From Vibrio plantisponsor (lineage in GTDB: Bacteria > Pseudomonadota > Gammaproteobacteria > Enterobacterales > Vibrionaceae), in assembly GCF_013041605.1 (NCBI RefSeq), contig NZ_JABEQC010000002.1, positions 62,001 to 126,000 of the forward strand: a stretch of 64,000 bases of DNA. Direction: 5' to 3'. Under the pieces are notes generated by a model. The model saw only the letters and a list, made by a program, of their open reading frames with translations. It was not told the origin of the DNA and searched no databases. Below, piece after piece: positions 1 through 10,345 of this stretch (its first letter is position 1; each line of letters begins with the position of its first letter). Position numbers and translations under genes: made by a program.

Positions 1-705
1 TTGCTGACGTAATTTTTCCAATGTTGGAGTAATGGTATCGATTTCTTCTCGACCCAACACGCCATCTTCACCTGCATGAGGATTAAGGCCGCATACATAT
101 ATAGTAGGCTGCTCAATCGCAAATTTCTCAACGAGATCCTTGTGGAGAATATGAATGATCTTTTCTAGACGCTCACTGGTTACCGCTTTAGAAACGTAAG
201 CCAATGGTATATGCGTGGTTACAAGTGCAACTCGTAATCCTTCCGTTGCCAGCATCATCACCACCAGTGGTGTATTAGATTGCTCGGCAAAAAACTCAGT
301 GTGGCCACTAAAGGCAACACCGGCTCGGTTGATCACCCCTTTGTGTACAGGGCCGGTGACAATAGCATCAAATTCATTATTCATACAGCCCAAAGCGGCT
401 CTTTCTAATGTTTTTAATACGTAATGTCCGTTTTGTTCATCGAGCTGACCTGCAACAACAGGCGCTGTGGTCGCGATGTGGTCAACAACCAGTGTGCCTG
501 CTTTTTGCGGTTGTGGCGTTAGTTCAGCATTGTAATCAAGCAGTTCAACATTGATGCCGAGCGCTGTCGCTCTTTCCGCCAACATGTTTTTATCCGCACA
601 GACAACGATTTGATGTGTCCAGTCTTCTTTGGATAGCGCTAAAACAAGATCGGGGCCAATACCCGCAGGCTCACCAGCGGTAACCACGATGCGTTTAATT
701 TTCAT
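1..705 (-). CDS. pdxA: 4-hydroxythreonine-4-phosphate dehydrogenase, 3' part missing
   Basis: PdxA oxidises 4-phosphohydroxy-L-threonine in the pyridoxal phosphate pathway, in the cytoplasm. The first residues read [20 protein letters not shown], the typical PdxA amino terminus with the GEPAGIGP motif. About 235 codons are visible out of a usual length near 330; the carboxyl terminus lies beyond the window start. The ATG at 703-705 overlaps the end of surA by 11 bases, so the two are translationally linked. The order lptD-surA-pdxA is the conserved gammaproteobacterial operon. Family assignment is secure; only the missing end is unknown. Confidence 0.95.
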   Translation of the reverse strand, partial: MKIKRIVVTAGEPAGIGPDLVLALSKEDWTHQIVVCADKNMLAERATALGINVELLDYNAELTPQPQKAGTLVVDHIATTAPVVAGQLDEQNGHYVLKTLERAALGCMNNEFDAIVTGPVHKGVINRAGVAFSGHTEFFAEQSNTPLVVMMLATEGLRVALVTTHIPLAYVSKAVTSERLEKIIHILHKDLVEKFAIEQPTIYVCGLNPHAGEDGVLGREEIDTITPTLEKLRQQ

Positions 706-1990
706 CCTGATCACCTTTTAACTCTTCAACAAATGCACTTGCTCGCAGTTCTTGTATCCAAGCACCGGCTTCTTCGTTGAATTTACGGTTGAACAGAATA
801 CCGTAGGCTTTGTTCTTCAACGCAGAGTCTGTTCGGTCTACTTCGCGTCTATCAAGGACTTCTACTATGTGCCAGCCGTGTACAGTTTTAAACGGTTCAC
901 TGATTTGTCCGACTGGTAGTGTTTCAACCTGATGTTTAAATTCTGGAACGTACAGATCTGGCGTTTGGTAACCTAGCTCACCGTGTTGTGCGGCAGAGCC
1001 TGGGTCTTGGCTGTATTGCTGTGCTAGGTCGCCGAAGTTGGCTTTACCCGCTTTAATCTGCTCGATAAAGCCTTCAAGTTGCTTCTTCGCGCCTTCATCA
1101 CTCAGAATAATGGTTGGCTTGATCAAAATATGGCGAGTATTTACTTCAGTTACCGCAACGGTTTCTAAGCCTTTTACATCATCGATTTTTAAGATATGAA
1201 AACCAACACCGCTGCGGAATGGTCCGATAATGCTACCTTTGTTTTGCATCTTGATTTGGTCGGCAAAAATGGTTGGCATCTCTTCTTTACGCATCCAACC
1301 CCAGTTACCGCCTTCCAGTGCTTTTGGCCCTTTGGAGTAGCTGTACGCCATTTTACTAAAGTCAGCACCGGAATTGAGTTGTTCAACCAGTTCATTAGCT
1401 TGCTTTTCTAACTGAGTTTTATCTTGGTTATCATTGAAGCGCAGTTGAATATGGCTGATTTTATATTGAACGGTTGCGTTGGTTTCTTGAGCAAGGAGCT
1501 CAGCTAATGTATCGACTTCTGCTGGCAAAATATTGATACGACGGCGAACCATGGCATTTCGGGCTTCACTGACCGACATCTCTTTTCGCACTTGTTCGCG
1601 AAATTCAGCATAGGTGAGGCCTTGTGCGCTTACTGAAGCTTGCAGCTGTTCTAATGTTTGATTGTTTTGTTTGGCAATATTACCAATAGCATCGTTTAGT
1701 CGAGCATCGTCAATACGCACGCCAATGCGCTCAGCTTCTTGTTGTTGTAGCGTATCAATGATGAGTTTTTCTCTTACCTGATCACGCAGAACCGATTCTT
1801 CTGGCAAAGATTGATCATTACTACTGGCATTTACTTTGACCGTTTTTAATGCACTGTCGATGTCACTTTGTAAGATAACACCACCGTTTACAATGATGGC
1901 AACGCGGTCGAGTTCTACTGGTGCAGCATTAACATTGCTCATGCTTAGAGCTGCGACTAAACCTAAGAGGGTGTGTTTCCACAAGTTCAT
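695..1990 (-). CDS. surA: Periplasmic chaperone and peptidyl-prolyl isomerase SurA
   Basis: SurA escorts unfolded outer-membrane proteins, including LptD, through the periplasm. The 431-residue product matches the usual length near 430. It has a signal peptide (about residues 1-22, ending NVNA), an amino-terminal chaperone domain (about 25-170), two parvulin domains (about 172-275, with ISHIQLRF, and 285-385, with TRHILIKP) and a short carboxyl helix. It lies 46 bases downstream of lptD and overlaps pdxA by 11 bases. Co-transcription with its client lptD is the known arrangement. Nothing is unusual in the sequence. Confidence 0.97.
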   Translation of the reverse strand: MNLWKHTLLGLVAALSMSNVNAAPVELDRVAIIVNGGVILQSDIDSALKTVKVNASSNDQSLPEESVLRDQVREKLIIDTLQQQEAERIGVRIDDARLNDAIGNIAKQNNQTLEQLQASVSAQGLTYAEFREQVRKEMSVSEARNAMVRRRINILPAEVDTLAELLAQETNATVQYKISHIQLRFNDNQDKTQLEKQANELVEQLNSGADFSKMAYSYSKGPKALEGGNWGWMRKEEMPTIFADQIKMQNKGSIIGPFRSGVGFHILKIDDVKGLETVAVTEVNTRHILIKPTIILSDEGAKKQLEGFIEQIKAGKANFGDLAQQYSQDPGSAAQHGELGYQTPDLYVPEFKHQVETLPVGQISEPFKTVHGWHIVEVLDRREVDRTDSALKNKAYGILFNRKFNEEAGAWIQELRASAFVEELKGDQDEN

Positions 1991-2036
1991 TTAAATTCCT
2001 ATTATCTTAATAACTTATCGTTATCTAAGTCGTAAA

Positions 2037-4391
2037 TTAGTTATTCAAGAAGAATGGACGACCATAGCTTAGAGAACTACTCGCACCAGAGAGACCTGTT
2101 GAATCTGACCCTGCACCAGTTTTGGTTCCAAATCCTATGATTCCGAAATTAAAAGTGAAGTTATTCTCATAAAATGGGTCGCTATAGTATCTGGTTTTCC
2201 CTTCAGTGGTTATGGTATCCCAATATTTGAGTTGTTTACTGTAAGTGAATCCCATATACCAGCAGTCTGAGGTGTATGTGAGGCTAGCTAGCCATTCGAG
2301 TGCTTCGTTAGTTGTTAAGTCGTGAAAATACTGCGCTTTAGTTGACCATTTGGGGGAAAGTTTATACGCGCCTAATATGCCTGCTTGTGATATTCCATCC
2401 TGAGTTAAGTTGGAAACATTTAAGCTTTCACCTACAGTATCTTCAATATAATCTTTTGTTACATAACGATAGTTAGTTTGAATGTAACCACCGGTGAACT
2501 GATATTCCAACGTACTATTAGCTAATTGTAATGCACTACTATCAATATCATACTGAACCCCACCGTGATAAAAGAGGAAATCATCATAGTTGAAATCCAT
2601 TTCAACAGCCCAAGCCGAGTAATTAGTTTGTTCATCATTATCTGTTGAGTTATCAGGATCTTTTAAACTTTTGTCTAGATAGAATATTTGACCGAAAGAG
2701 ATGTTTAGGCGTTCTTTATAAGCTTCATCAAAGAAGCGACTAGAAGCACCGTAACTAAATTGGTTTGCTGACACGATCCTATCAACGCCACTATATTTGC
2801 GACTCCGAAATAAGCCATAATAATCTGTTTGCAATAGGGTTGTATCATAGCTAGCTATATTATTCTGATTTTTATCTGGAACGTATAAGTACTGCACTTG
2901 TGGTTCAAGCGTCTGAGTATAGTCATCAAACAAGACTGTATCTCGTTCTAAAACGATGCCGGCGTTTGATCTAAATTCAGGAATGACACGAGTAACAGAT
3001 TCGTCATAATCTGTTGAAGTTACACCATCAAGATCTTGTTGATAATATGTGCCTAATAAGCGAGCTTCCGTAGTCCAGCTGCCCCAAGTATTAGCCAGTG
3101 GGATCTTGAATCCTGGCTCAATGTGTAAGCGAGTGGCCGATGGTTTTCCTTCACCGTCGGTCTCGAAACGCGAGATATGGCTTTTCAGATCAAAGTCCAA
3201 ATAGCGCATTAGTTCAGGAGCATAGTAGTTAAATGCTATCTGAGGCATTAAACGATAAGGCTGGTTAGCGCTGGTTTGGTCTGCCAGTAACAATTGGAAT
3301 TGCCTCACCAGAATGGACGTATCCCAGTTTTGACTGCGATAAGTTACTTGGCCTTCTTGAATAAGCTGACCATCCTCACGGTTACCAATGCTGGAATCCA
3401 AATCTGAGAAGTAATCTGTATCACTGACTTTTGAATAATCAACCTCAAATTTCCAAGCTTGTTGGAAAATACCACTGTGTTGATACTGGTAACCCCAGCG
3501 AGCCCCTTGTTCTAAGTACAACTTATCTCGGTTCATATATTCAGATTTTATCGAGCCCACGCCCAAGTCTGTCAGGTAACGGAGCTCGCTGTTGAGTTGA
3601 TGCCCTCGATTTTCCATAAAGTGGTAGGTTGTTCTTAAGTCGTAATTAGGAGCTAGGTTCCAATAAACAGGTACCTCATACTCTAAACCGTCACGTGTAC
3701 CAAAAGAGACTGTTGGATACAAGAAACCTGTTTTACGCGTATCACCAATTGGAACGGTTAAGAACGGCAAATAAAAAACGGGAACGCGTTGAATTTCTAA
3801 ACGAGGGTTATAGAAGGTTGCTTGTTCTTCGTTTTGGTCGATATCAATACTGGATGCGCGTAAACGCCAAGAGTTATCATCTTCAGGACAAGAGGTGATA
3901 GAACCGTCTTCGATTTCATAAACCGCTTTACCTGTTTTGGCTACATATTTAGCATCACCACGGCCTGGCTCACACAGGAACTTATATCGAGTGTTTTCTA
4001 GCGTCATCTCATCATTGTTGAGATTATTGACCGCCTTATCCGCTACGGCTTTAACTTCACCATCACTGAAATTCACGTTTCCTTCAGCAACCGCGATGTT
4101 GTCTTTTTGGTGCAGAGTGACGTTATCCGCTTCTATGCGCTTCTTACCTTGCACAACCACGACGTTACCAGAATAAGTCGCTTTATCGCCATTAATTGCT
4201 TCTAGATTATCCGCTTCGACATTGATAGGCTGTTCGTTCGGATTAACCGGTTCAGGTTCATTGATAAGACACTGATCGATAGCAGGCAACTTTTGCGCAC
4301 TGTCATCTAGCGTATCTTCTGCATGGATTTGTGGTGCAAACAGTGCAGCGCTAATGGAAACAGCTAAAAATGAGCGGGAAAAAAGTGACAT
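2037..4391 (-). CDS. lptD: LPS-assembly protein LptD, outer-membrane translocon
   Basis: LptD with LptE inserts lipopolysaccharide in the outer leaflet of the outer membrane. The product has 784 residues: signal peptide (1-24, ending HAE), a periplasmic OstA-like jellyroll domain (about 50-210) and a carboxyl-terminal beta-barrel. Conserved segments such as [19 protein letters not shown] and [16 protein letters not shown] support the call. It contains exactly four cysteines: C41, C140, C168 and C710. By alignment from memory with E. coli LptD, C41, C168 and C710 match C31, C173 and C725, while the position of C724 is Asp here and C140 is extra. The disulfide pattern may therefore differ (see findings). 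First gene of lptD-surA-pdxA. Confidence 0.97.
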   Translation of the reverse strand: MSLFSRSFLAVSISAALFAPQIHAEDTLDDSAQKLPAIDQCLINEPEPVNPNEQPINVEADNLEAINGDKATYSGNVVVVQGKKRIEADNVTLHQKDNIAVAEGNVNFSDGEVKAVADKAVNNLNNDEMTLENTRYKFLCEPGRGDAKYVAKTGKAVYEIEDGSITSCPEDDNSWRLRASSIDIDQNEEQATFYNPRLEIQRVPVFYLPFLTVPIGDTRKTGFLYPTVSFGTRDGLEYEVPVYWNLAPNYDLRTTYHFMENRGHQLNSELRYLTDLGVGSIKSEYMNRDKLYLEQGARWGYQYQHSGIFQQAWKFEVDYSKVSDTDYFSDLDSSIGNREDGQLIQEGQVTYRSQNWDTSILVRQFQLLLADQTSANQPYRLMPQIAFNYYAPELMRYLDFDLKSHISRFETDGEGKPSATRLHIEPGFKIPLANTWGSWTTEARLLGTYYQQDLDGVTSTDYDESVTRVIPEFRSNAGIVLERDTVLFDDYTQTLEPQVQYLYVPDKNQNNIASYDTTLLQTDYYGLFRSRKYSGVDRIVSANQFSYGASSRFFDEAYKERLNISFGQIFYLDKSLKDPDNSTDNDEQTNYSAWAVEMDFNYDDFLFYHGGVQYDIDSSALQLANSTLEYQFTGGYIQTNYRYVTKDYIEDTVGESLNVSNLTQDGISQAGILGAYKLSPKWSTKAQYFHDLTTNEALEWLASLTYTSDCWYMGFTYSKQLKYWDTITTEGKTRYYSDPFYENNFTFNFGIIGFGTKTGAGSDSTGLSGASSSLSYGRPFFLNN

Positions 4392-4538
4392 TGAATTGTA
4401 CTATCCTGTTGAACTTGTGTAATTCCAATATTGGGAGCAAATGCTAAATGATAACGTTCGATATCATAAAGGAAATTCACTCTCCCGGCACTATCAGACC
4501 GCTTTACTCCTAAAAAATTCATAGATTGAGAGCACATA

Positions 4539-5399
4539 ATGCATATTTTTGGCAAAATTCTTGGCGCTTTCTTCGGCTTTCTGTTCGGAGGACCCGTTGG
4601 CGCCATTTTTGGTCTATTTCTTGGACATCAATTTGATAAAGCTAGACGTTTAAATCAAGCGGGTTTTCATACAGGATCGTTTGGTTCTGGTCCAAGCCAA
4701 GCAGAAAGACAAGAAGAGTTCTTTAAAGCGGCATTTTCCGTGATGGGACATGTTGCGAAAGCAAAAGGCAAAGTCACAAAAGAAGAGATCCAGCTCGCGA
4801 GCATCATGATGGATCGCATGAGTCTGCATGGTGAACAAAGGTTGGCGGCACAGAATGCTTTCCGTGAGGGGAAGGACGCAAATTTTCCTTTGGAAAATGT
4901 TCTCGAGAAAGTGCGTATCTCCACTGGTGGCCGATTTGATTTAATGCAGTTCTTCTTGGAACTACAAATATCAGCTGCTTTTGCTGATGGAGATATTCAT
5001 CCAAGCGAACGAAATGTACTGCATAAGATTGCGCGAGGCTTAGGGTTTTCTTCCGAGCAACTAGAAAGTCGCTTACGTATGCAAGAAGCGTCTTTCCGTT
5101 TCCAGCATGGTGGTGGATTTGGCGGGCATCAACATCAGCAACATTCTTCTGGGGGAGGGCAGTGGCAACAAGCGTCAACTAAAGATAGATTGGCGGATGC
5201 CTATTCTGTGCTTGGTGTGAGTGAAAGTGCCGATGATAAAGAGATTAAGCGCGCTTATCGTAAGTTGATGAATGAACACCACCCAGACAAATTGATGGCT
5301 AAAGGCTTGCCACCAGAGATGATGAATGTTGCCAAAGAAAAGTCTCAGGAAATTCAACAGGCTTACGATTTAATCAAAAAAGAAAAAGGCTTTAAGTAA
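4539..5399 (+). CDS. djlA: Membrane-anchored DnaJ-like co-chaperone DjlA
   Basis: DjlA is an inner-membrane J-domain protein that stimulates DnaK; in enterobacteria it is linked to envelope stress and capsule signalling. The 286-residue protein begins with a glycine-rich membrane segment (about residues 4-30), followed by a TerB-like helical domain (about 55-185), a Gly/His/Gln-rich linker (GGGFGGHQHQQHSSGGG) and a carboxyl-terminal J domain (about 220-286) with the HPD motif in HHPDKL. It is divergent from lptD, as in many gammaproteobacteria. The start is the ATG at 4539, preceded by GAGAGCAC. A terminator follows directly. Confidence 0.95.
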   Translation: MHIFGKILGAFFGFLFGGPVGAIFGLFLGHQFDKARRLNQAGFHTGSFGSGPSQAERQEEFFKAAFSVMGHVAKAKGKVTKEEIQLASIMMDRMSLHGEQRLAAQNAFREGKDANFPLENVLEKVRISTGGRFDLMQFFLELQISAAFADGDIHPSERNVLHKIARGLGFSSEQLESRLRMQEASFRFQHGGGFGGHQHQQHSSGGGQWQQASTKDRLADAYSVLGVSESADDKEIKRAYRKLMNEHHPDKLMAKGLPPEMMNVAKEKSQEIQQAYDLIKKEKGFK

Positions 5400-5413
5400 A
5401 TTGAATCGAAATC

Positions 5414-5443
5414 AAAAGGGTAAGCAGAGCTTGCCCTTTTTTT
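5414..5443 (+). terminator. Rho-independent terminator after djlA
   Basis: AAAAGGGTAAGC and GCTTGCCCTTTT form a 12-pair stem with one wobble pair, followed by a T run. It ends 44 bases after the djlA stop codon. Confidence 0.85.
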
Positions 5444-5506
5444 ACCGCTATTGGAAGCTGTCGCTATCTTAAATGACAGACAGACAAACAAATTGCAGAT
5501 AGAAAA

Positions 5507-5530
5507 AAGCCAAGTCTTTCGACTTGGCTT
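5507..5530 (-). terminator. Terminator of the first tRNA operon
   Basis: On the minus strand AAGCCAAGTC, a GAAA loop and GACTTGGCTT form a 10-pair hairpin followed by a run of T. It lies 6 bases past the last tRNA-Asn. The same hairpin recurs at 8220-8243 after the second tRNA operon. Confidence 0.9.
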
Positions 5531-5536
5531 CAAAAG

Positions 5537-5612
5537 TGGCTCCCCCTGCAAGACTTGAACTTGCGACATACGGATTAACAGTCCGCCGTTCTACCGACTG
5601 AACTAAGGGGGA
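5537..5612 (-). tRNA. tRNA-Asn (anticodon GTT)
   Basis: The 76-nucleotide cloverleaf has acceptor stem TCCCCCT/AGGGGGA, anticodon loop CTGTTAA and an encoded CCA end. Last gene of the first tRNA operon. The sequence is identical to the copies at 5760-5835 and 8250-8325. Confidence 0.97.
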
Positions 5613-5647
5613 ATTGCTTTTACATATCTTAGATATGTTTTTAATAA

Positions 5648-5724
<77 letters not shown>

Positions 5725-5759
5725 TTATCAACAAGTATAAATATACTCATCAATGAAAG

Positions 5760-5835
5760 TGGCTCCCCCTGCAAGACTTGAACTTGCGACATACGGATTA
5801 ACAGTCCGCCGTTCTACCGACTGAACTAAGGGGGA
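5760..5835 (-). tRNA. tRNA-Asn (anticodon GTT)
   Basis: Second copy of the 76-nucleotide tRNA-Asn in the first operon, with encoded CCA and anticodon GTT. It is third in order of transcription. Confidence 0.97.
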
Positions 5836-5876
5836 ATTGTTTTTTTTTACTTATCGAGGTGACAAGTTTGAAAGAA

Positions 5877-5952
<76 letters not shown>

Positions 5953-5999
5953 CCAAATTTTCTTTCTGTTGCTCGTTCTAAACACCAACAACTTAAATA

Positions 6000-6075
6000 T
6001 GGTGCCTCGAGGCGGAATCGAACCACCGACACGAGGATTTTCAATCCTCTGCTCTACCGACTGAGCTATCGAGGC
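6000..6075 (-). tRNA. tRNA-Phe (anticodon GAA), GCCTCGA acceptor
   Basis: 76-nucleotide tRNA with anticodon loop TTGAAAA and encoded CCA. The acceptor stem is GCCTCGA/TCGAGGC, the same as the copy at 8372-8447 but different from the copy at 8586-8661. Promoter-proximal gene of the first operon. Confidence 0.97.
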
Positions 6076-6085
6076 AACGGGGTGT

Positions 6086-6114
6086 ATTAAAAGGTTTTTC
6101 GCATTTAACGTCAA
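6086..6114 (-). promoter_or_regulatory. Sigma-70 promoter of the first tRNA operon
   Basis: On the minus strand TTGACG (6109-6114) and TTTAAT (6086-6091) are separated by exactly 17 bases, followed by a GC-rich discriminator (ACACCCCG) typical of stringently controlled stable-RNA promoters. It lies about 10 bases upstream of tRNA-Phe. The second tRNA operon has the same arrangement. Confidence 0.85.
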
Positions 6115-6262
6115 CACTAAATTGCAAAAAAAATATCGTTTGTTGCTTTTCTATACTTAGTGGCTTGTTTTTGCCCATTTTCGTTAATAAATAGCGGGGA
6201 TATCTGTTAATAAAGCCTTATTAGTGAAGGGATGATGTGGTGGGTATTTGCGGCTTAGAATA

Positions 6263-6294
6263 GGTAGAAGCTTTGAAGAGTAAAAGCTTCTACC
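6263..6294. repeat. 12-base perfect hairpin downstream of the chemoreceptor gene
   Basis: GGTAGAAGCTTT and AAAGCTTCTACC form a perfect stem around an 8-base loop, 32 bases past the stop codon of the minus-strand chemoreceptor. No T run follows on that strand, so it is a weak terminator at best, or an RNA 3'-end stabiliser. The rest of 6115-6326 shows nothing I recognise. Confidence 0.55.
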
Positions 6295-6326
6295 GTGACT
6301 ATTTAGATATTGCTAAGTAAGACGGA

Positions 6327-7952
6327 TCAATGCTTAACAGTGAATTTGTTCACCCACTGTTCAAGTTCGTTTGAGAGTGTGTCCAAAGTTTGGGTACTGC
6401 TGTTACTTTCGTTTACTACTCGACTTAGTTGTACCGAGCTTTCTTCTATCATATTAATTCGTTTAGCGATGTCATCACCGACTTGTGTCTGCTCTGCCGC
6501 TGCCGTTGCAATCTGGTGAGTCATTTGCGAAATTGATTCCAGAGCAATGACGATCTGTTGTAGCGCATCTGAGGCATGTTCTGATTCTACAACGGTGTTT
6601 TGGCTTGTTTCAGCACAGATTTGCATTGCTTTAATGGCATTCTGGGAACCTGATTGTAAATTGCTGATCATTTTTTGAATTTCTTTCGTGCTTTCTTGCG
6701 TTCTTCCTGCAAGGTTGCGAACTTCGTCAGCAACTACAGCAAATCCTCGTCCTTGTTCGCCAGCCCTAGCTGCTTCAATAGCAGCGTTTAATGCTAGAAG
6801 GTTGGTTTGCTCAGCTATATCACCTATAACATCCAGCACTTTAGCAATGTTATTTACATCATGGTCTAGTTCTGAAACGGCATTACTTGCACTTTCAAGC
6901 TGTTTTGCCAGCCCTTGAATATTATTTACAGTGTGATGGATTAGTTCTTGGGTGTGCTGGCTCTGCTGATCGGCTTGATCTGTGTTTACTGCTGTATCTT
7001 TTGATGATTCTGCCACGTGATTTGCCGATGAAGCCATTTCAGTCATTGCAGTTGCAATCATCGCTGTAGATTGGTTTTGTGTGTCAGTTAGCTGTGTAAT
7101 GGATACAGAGCGTTGTTCTAGATTAGTGAGCTCATTGCGTAATGCATTCATTGATGTTTCTAAGTTATTGACGAGAAGAGCAAGAGACTGGCTCATTTGT
7201 TGAACGGCTTGATAGATGCTTCCTGCTGGGGCATCTTTTTCGAAACTGGTTTGAATACTGCCTTTAGCAACGTCTTGAACAGCATTGAGTACATCTTTTG
7301 GTTCTCCGCCAAGAAGTAGCAGCATTTTTCGAATTGCGTAGATAAGCAGTGAAAGAATGAAGGCTGCAATAACAACACAAAGCGTCAGCTGCCATTGGGC
7401 CGTTGACCAAAAACGAGCATTTGCTTCATTAAAGCCGATACCTGTCCCAACAACCCAACCCCAGTGCGGTGTTTTTTGGGCAATAGAGAGTTTTTCTTCG
7501 ATGGAGCCGTCTGCTTGCTTTTGAGTCCACGTGTATTCGACTATGCTTTTCGTTTGATTACCCAAGACTTTTTGAATCAAAGCGCCAACACTCTTTCCAT
7601 CCCCATCTTTAAAGTCGTTGAAACTTGTTCCATGCAGCTGTGGGTCAAGTGGTGTCGCCACAAAATTCATTTTTTCATCAGCAACATAAACGTACTCATT
7701 GTCTTTATAGATATTGTTACGAAGAAGACGTGTAGCGAGTTGTTTGGCTTCTGTTTCTGGCATTAAGCCTTCTTCTGCCATCTTTTCTACTTCACGCAAA
7801 ATGCTGTAGGCACTTTTAAACAATTCAGTTACGCGAGCTTTGTTGTCTAAGTTACTCGCTACTTTCAACGTCCATAAGCCTGAAATTGTTAGAGCTAAAA
7901 GCGCGGCGAGGATAATTCCAGACAAAAAGTAAGCTTGTGTTTTTAATTTCAT
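6327..7952 (-). CDS. Methyl-accepting chemotaxis protein with single Cache sensor
   Basis: Inner-membrane chemoreceptor that would signal to CheA/CheW. Starting at ATG 7952 (541 residues) it has a first membrane helix (about 8-28), a periplasmic single-Cache domain (about 35-180, containing [18 protein letters not shown] and [10 protein letters not shown]), a second membrane helix (about 195-217), a short HAMP-like linker and a cytoplasmic signalling domain whose hairpin tip includes the conserved segment [20 protein letters not shown]. An upstream in-frame start at 8036 would add 28 residues before the hydrophobic helix; I prefer 7952 because membrane insertion then starts normally. The ligand is unknown. 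The gene sits alone between two tRNA operons, and 7953-8219 holds nothing else recognisable. Confidence 0.93.
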   Translation of the reverse strand: MKLKTQAYFLSGIILAALLALTISGLWTLKVASNLDNKARVTELFKSAYSILREVEKMAEEGLMPETEAKQLATRLLRNNIYKDNEYVYVADEKMNFVATPLDPQLHGTSFNDFKDGDGKSVGALIQKVLGNQTKSIVEYTWTQKQADGSIEEKLSIAQKTPHWGWVVGTGIGFNEANARFWSTAQWQLTLCVVIAAFILSLLIYAIRKMLLLLGGEPKDVLNAVQDVAKGSIQTSFEKDAPAGSIYQAVQQMSQSLALLVNNLETSMNALRNELTNLEQRSVSITQLTDTQNQSTAMIATAMTEMASSANHVAESSKDTAVNTDQADQQSQHTQELIHHTVNNIQGLAKQLESASNAVSELDHDVNNIAKVLDVIGDIAEQTNLLALNAAIEAARAGEQGRGFAVVADEVRNLAGRTQESTKEIQKMISNLQSGSQNAIKAMQICAETSQNTVVESEHASDALQQIVIALESISQMTHQIATAAAEQTQVGDDIAKRINMIEESSVQLSRVVNESNSSTQTLDTLSNELEQWVNKFTVKH

Positions 7953-8219
7953 GAATAGATTCTCATCCAGTTGAGTAGCAAGATAACTGACATAAAAGTT
8001 GATTATTGGTATTCGTGAATCATAGACGGTTAACATCTATGTGGGTAAGCCCAAATGCTCAAACTATGAGATTGATTAAATTTTCGGCGCAAAATAAGTT
8101 ATGAACGAATGGACGAATAGTATTGGTTAAGCAGATCACAGAAAAACCTATAGTGCTGTCGTGAAAGGAATGGAAGGGGAGATTAGGGGGAATCGATTTA
8201 TAAATGACAAAAATGAAAA

Positions 8220-8243
8220 AAGCCAAGTCTTTCGACTTGGCTT
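8220..8243 (-). terminator. Terminator of the second tRNA operon
   Basis: This hairpin (AAGCCAAGTC, GAAA loop, GACTTGGCTT, then T run on minus) is identical to that at 5507-5530 and again lies about 6 bases after a tRNA-Asn. Confidence 0.9.
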
Positions 8244-8249
8244 TAAAAG

Positions 8250-8325
8250 TGGCTCCCCCTGCAAGACTTGAACTTGCGACATACGGATTAACAGTCCGCC
8301 GTTCTACCGACTGAACTAAGGGGGA
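8250..8325 (-). tRNA. tRNA-Asn (anticodon GTT)
   Basis: 76-nucleotide tRNA-Asn with encoded CCA, last gene of the second tRNA operon. It is identical to both copies in the first operon, and the terminator that follows is also shared. Confidence 0.97.
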
Positions 8326-8371
8326 ATTATTTGTGTGTATTCCTAACTAAAGGAATAATCGCACCAAATAA

Positions 8372-8447
8372 TGGTGCCTCGAGGCGGAATCGAACCACCG
8401 ACACGAGGATTTTCAATCCTCTGCTCTACCGACTGAGCTATCGAGGC
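8372..8447 (-). tRNA. tRNA-Phe (anticodon GAA), GCCTCGA acceptor
   Basis: 76-nucleotide tRNA-Phe with encoded CCA. It has the same acceptor stem as the copy at 6000-6075. Third gene of the second operon, only 7 bases downstream of tRNA-Thr. Confidence 0.97.
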
Positions 8448-8454
8448 AAAAGAA

Positions 8455-8530
<76 letters not shown>

Positions 8531-8585
8531 ACACTAATATTCTTTGCTAACGTATTGATGTCTTAAGACACCAACAATCAAATTG

Positions 8586-8661
8586 TGGTGCCCGGAGGCG
8601 GAATCGAACCACCGACACGAGGATTTTCAATCCTCTGCTCTACCGACTGAGCTATCCGGGC
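8586..8661 (-). tRNA. tRNA-Phe (anticodon GAA), GCCCGGA acceptor
   Basis: 76-nucleotide tRNA-Phe with encoded CCA. The acceptor stem is GCCCGGA/TCCGGGC, the form usual in enterobacteria. Compensatory changes on both sides distinguish it from the other two Phe copies. Promoter-proximal in the second operon. Confidence 0.97.
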
Positions 8662-8672
8662 AACGGAGCGCT

Positions 8673-8701
8673 ATTAAACGGATTTTCCCTCTCTGCGTCA
8701 A
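8673..8701 (-). promoter_or_regulatory. Sigma-70 promoter of the second tRNA operon
   Basis: TTGACG (8696-8701) and TTTAAT (8673-8678) on minus are 17 bases apart and are followed by a GC-rich discriminator (AGCGCTCCG). The architecture is the same as upstream of the first operon, but the spacer sequence differs. Confidence 0.85.
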
Positions 8702-8770
8702 CCTGTTTTTTATAAAAAAACTAAAAATCGTGTTGATCGCTGTTGTTTTGAGCTAATTGACCGTTTTTTA

Positions 8771-9898
8771 TCACTGTGCGTTGAATTCTTTCTTATATTT
8801 CGTCACTTTTTCCAGATAACGGCGCGATTCAGAATTAGGATGTTTTTTTGTCAGCGCCCAATAAACTTGATTTGGTTGCAGTGAATTCAGATCAGACATC
8901 GCTCTTTTTCTGTCTCTGCTAAAGGTGTTAAGCACACCACCAGTGCCACCGTTGTAGGCAGAAATCATGCTGTATTCAAGAGACGTAGGGTTGCGAACAT
9001 CTTTTAAATAACGATTTTTTAGGATGTAGAAATACGCAGTACCCGTATCAATGTTGTTTTCCGGATTAAACAAATACTCTGGCGATGGCTGACCAGACTT
9101 GTTTTTCACCAGTTTATACACGTCTCGCCCAGCCGTTTTGGGTACCACCTGCATCAAGCCATACGCATTGGCCCAGCTGACTGCGTAAGGGTTAAAACTG
9201 CTTTCTGTTTTGATGATGGCGTAAATGAGATCCTCTGGAATGTCATATTTGCGCGACGCCTTTTGTACTATGTTGGCGTATTGATAACTTCGGATCTGAA
9301 TCTGATCCTCCACCATAGGAATCTCAACGTAGTAGGCTTTTTTGAAATCTACTTGCTTCACTTTGATCTTGTTCGCAATCAGATAATCGGCAAAACGGTT
9401 CGCCCGCCAGCCCCATTGGATAGGCTGTTTGTCTTGATCTAATACTTGATTGTATAGAAATGGTTGTCCTTTTAATTCAATCTCTTGCGAAGAAAAAAGG
9501 TCAACGTTCATTGGATCATCTGGGGTGAGTAAGGTCGTAACAATCGCTCGTTTTAAGTGCCCTTCAGGATCTGTCGGGGAGACAGTCTCAACAATAATTT
9601 TGCCTTGTTGGAAGTTTACTTCGGCTCGGCTGAGATAATTATCTATATATTTTACGTAGTTACTTTTACCGGCAACTTTAATTTCTCGGCTACCCCAACG
9701 CTTTTCAATGTTGCCAGAAAAGCTACTGATGAGCGCATCAAGTGCTGCTGTATCTTTTTCAAACTGCCCCGGAAGCTGGGCTAAATTTTTTGCGAAACGG
9801 TTAGTTGGTTCATAGTTCACATCGTAAATACTTTCGACGAATTCGCGACTACATCCAACCAGCATTAGGGCAATAACACAGTAAGCAAGCTTTCTCAT
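8771..9898 (-). CDS. mltC: Membrane-bound lytic murein transglycosylase C
   Basis: MltC is an outer-membrane lipoprotein that cleaves peptidoglycan glycan strands, forming 1,6-anhydro-muramic ends. The 375-residue product starts with a lipoprotein signal ending in the lipobox LVGC (Cys16), then a domain of unknown function typical of MltC (about 40-190) and an SLT lysozyme-like domain (about 195-350) with the catalytic Glu in IIKTESSFNPYAVSWANAYG and the motifs GLMQVVP and AYNGG. It follows yggX and mutY on the same strand, the order mutY-yggX-mltC known from E. coli. A large inverted repeat in the gap before it may separate transcription. Confidence 0.95.
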   Translation of the reverse strand: MRKLAYCVIALMLVGCSREFVESIYDVNYEPTNRFAKNLAQLPGQFEKDTAALDALISSFSGNIEKRWGSREIKVAGKSNYVKYIDNYLSRAEVNFQQGKIIVETVSPTDPEGHLKRAIVTTLLTPDDPMNVDLFSSQEIELKGQPFLYNQVLDQDKQPIQWGWRANRFADYLIANKIKVKQVDFKKAYYVEIPMVEDQIQIRSYQYANIVQKASRKYDIPEDLIYAIIKTESSFNPYAVSWANAYGLMQVVPKTAGRDVYKLVKNKSGQPSPEYLFNPENNIDTGTAYFYILKNRYLKDVRNPTSLEYSMISAYNGGTGGVLNTFSRDRKRAMSDLNSLQPNQVYWALTKKHPNSESRRYLEKVTKYKKEFNAQ

Positions 9899-9948
9899 GC
9901 GCTCCTCATAGCAGCCTCAAACTGATTTCTATTCCGTTTGATGGGCTT

Positions 9949-10010
9949 AAATAAAAATGACATCTCAACCTAGAATCGACAGACTCCGAGCTAATGATGT
10001 CATTTATTTT
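9949..10010 (-). repeat. Inverted repeat between yggX and mltC, possible terminator
   Basis: AAATGACATC and GATGTCATTT enclose about 35 bases, and a T-rich tract follows on the minus strand. It could end mutY-yggX transcription before mltC, but the large loop makes this weaker than the other terminators here. Confidence 0.4.
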
Positions 10011-10056
10011 CCTTCGATAAAATAGGGTTTTTCTTTATCTACTGTTGGCCAATCGG

Positions 10057-10329
10057 TTATTTGCTTGGCGGAGTATAGCCTTCGATATGGACATCTTTGC
10101 CTTCGAACAAGAAGTTCACCATCTCTTGTTCAAGTAATTTACGATGCTCAGGATCCATCATGTTGAGCTTTTTCTCGTTGATCAACATGGTTTGTTTTGC
10201 TTGCCATTGACCCCAAGCTTCTTTGGAAATGTTGTCGAAAATACGTTTACCGAGTTCACCTGGGTAAAGCTGAAAATCCAAACCATCAGCTTCTTTTTCT
10301 AGTCGAGCACAAAATACCGTGCGGCTCAT
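10057..10329 (-). CDS. yggX: Fe(2+)-trafficking protein YggX
   Basis: A small cytoplasmic protein of 90 residues, linked in enterobacteria to protection of iron-sulfur clusters and iron trafficking. The start [19 protein letters not shown] contains the conserved Cys7, and the body ([32 protein letters not shown]) is typical of the family over its whole length. It lies 16 bases downstream of mutY, whose [4Fe-4S] cluster is a plausible beneficiary; that functional link is inference from context. Confidence 0.95.
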   Translation of the reverse strand: MSRTVFCARLEKEADGLDFQLYPGELGKRIFDNISKEAWGQWQAKQTMLINEKKLNMMDPEHRKLLEQEMVNFLFEGKDVHIEGYTPPSK

Positions 10330-10345
10330 AAGGATTTCCTCTTAG

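Noticed and set aside
4392..4538. Sigma-E promoter before lptD
   Set aside because: Expected from E. coli, but I found no convincing GGAACTT plus TCTGA pair at the right spacing on the minus strand.
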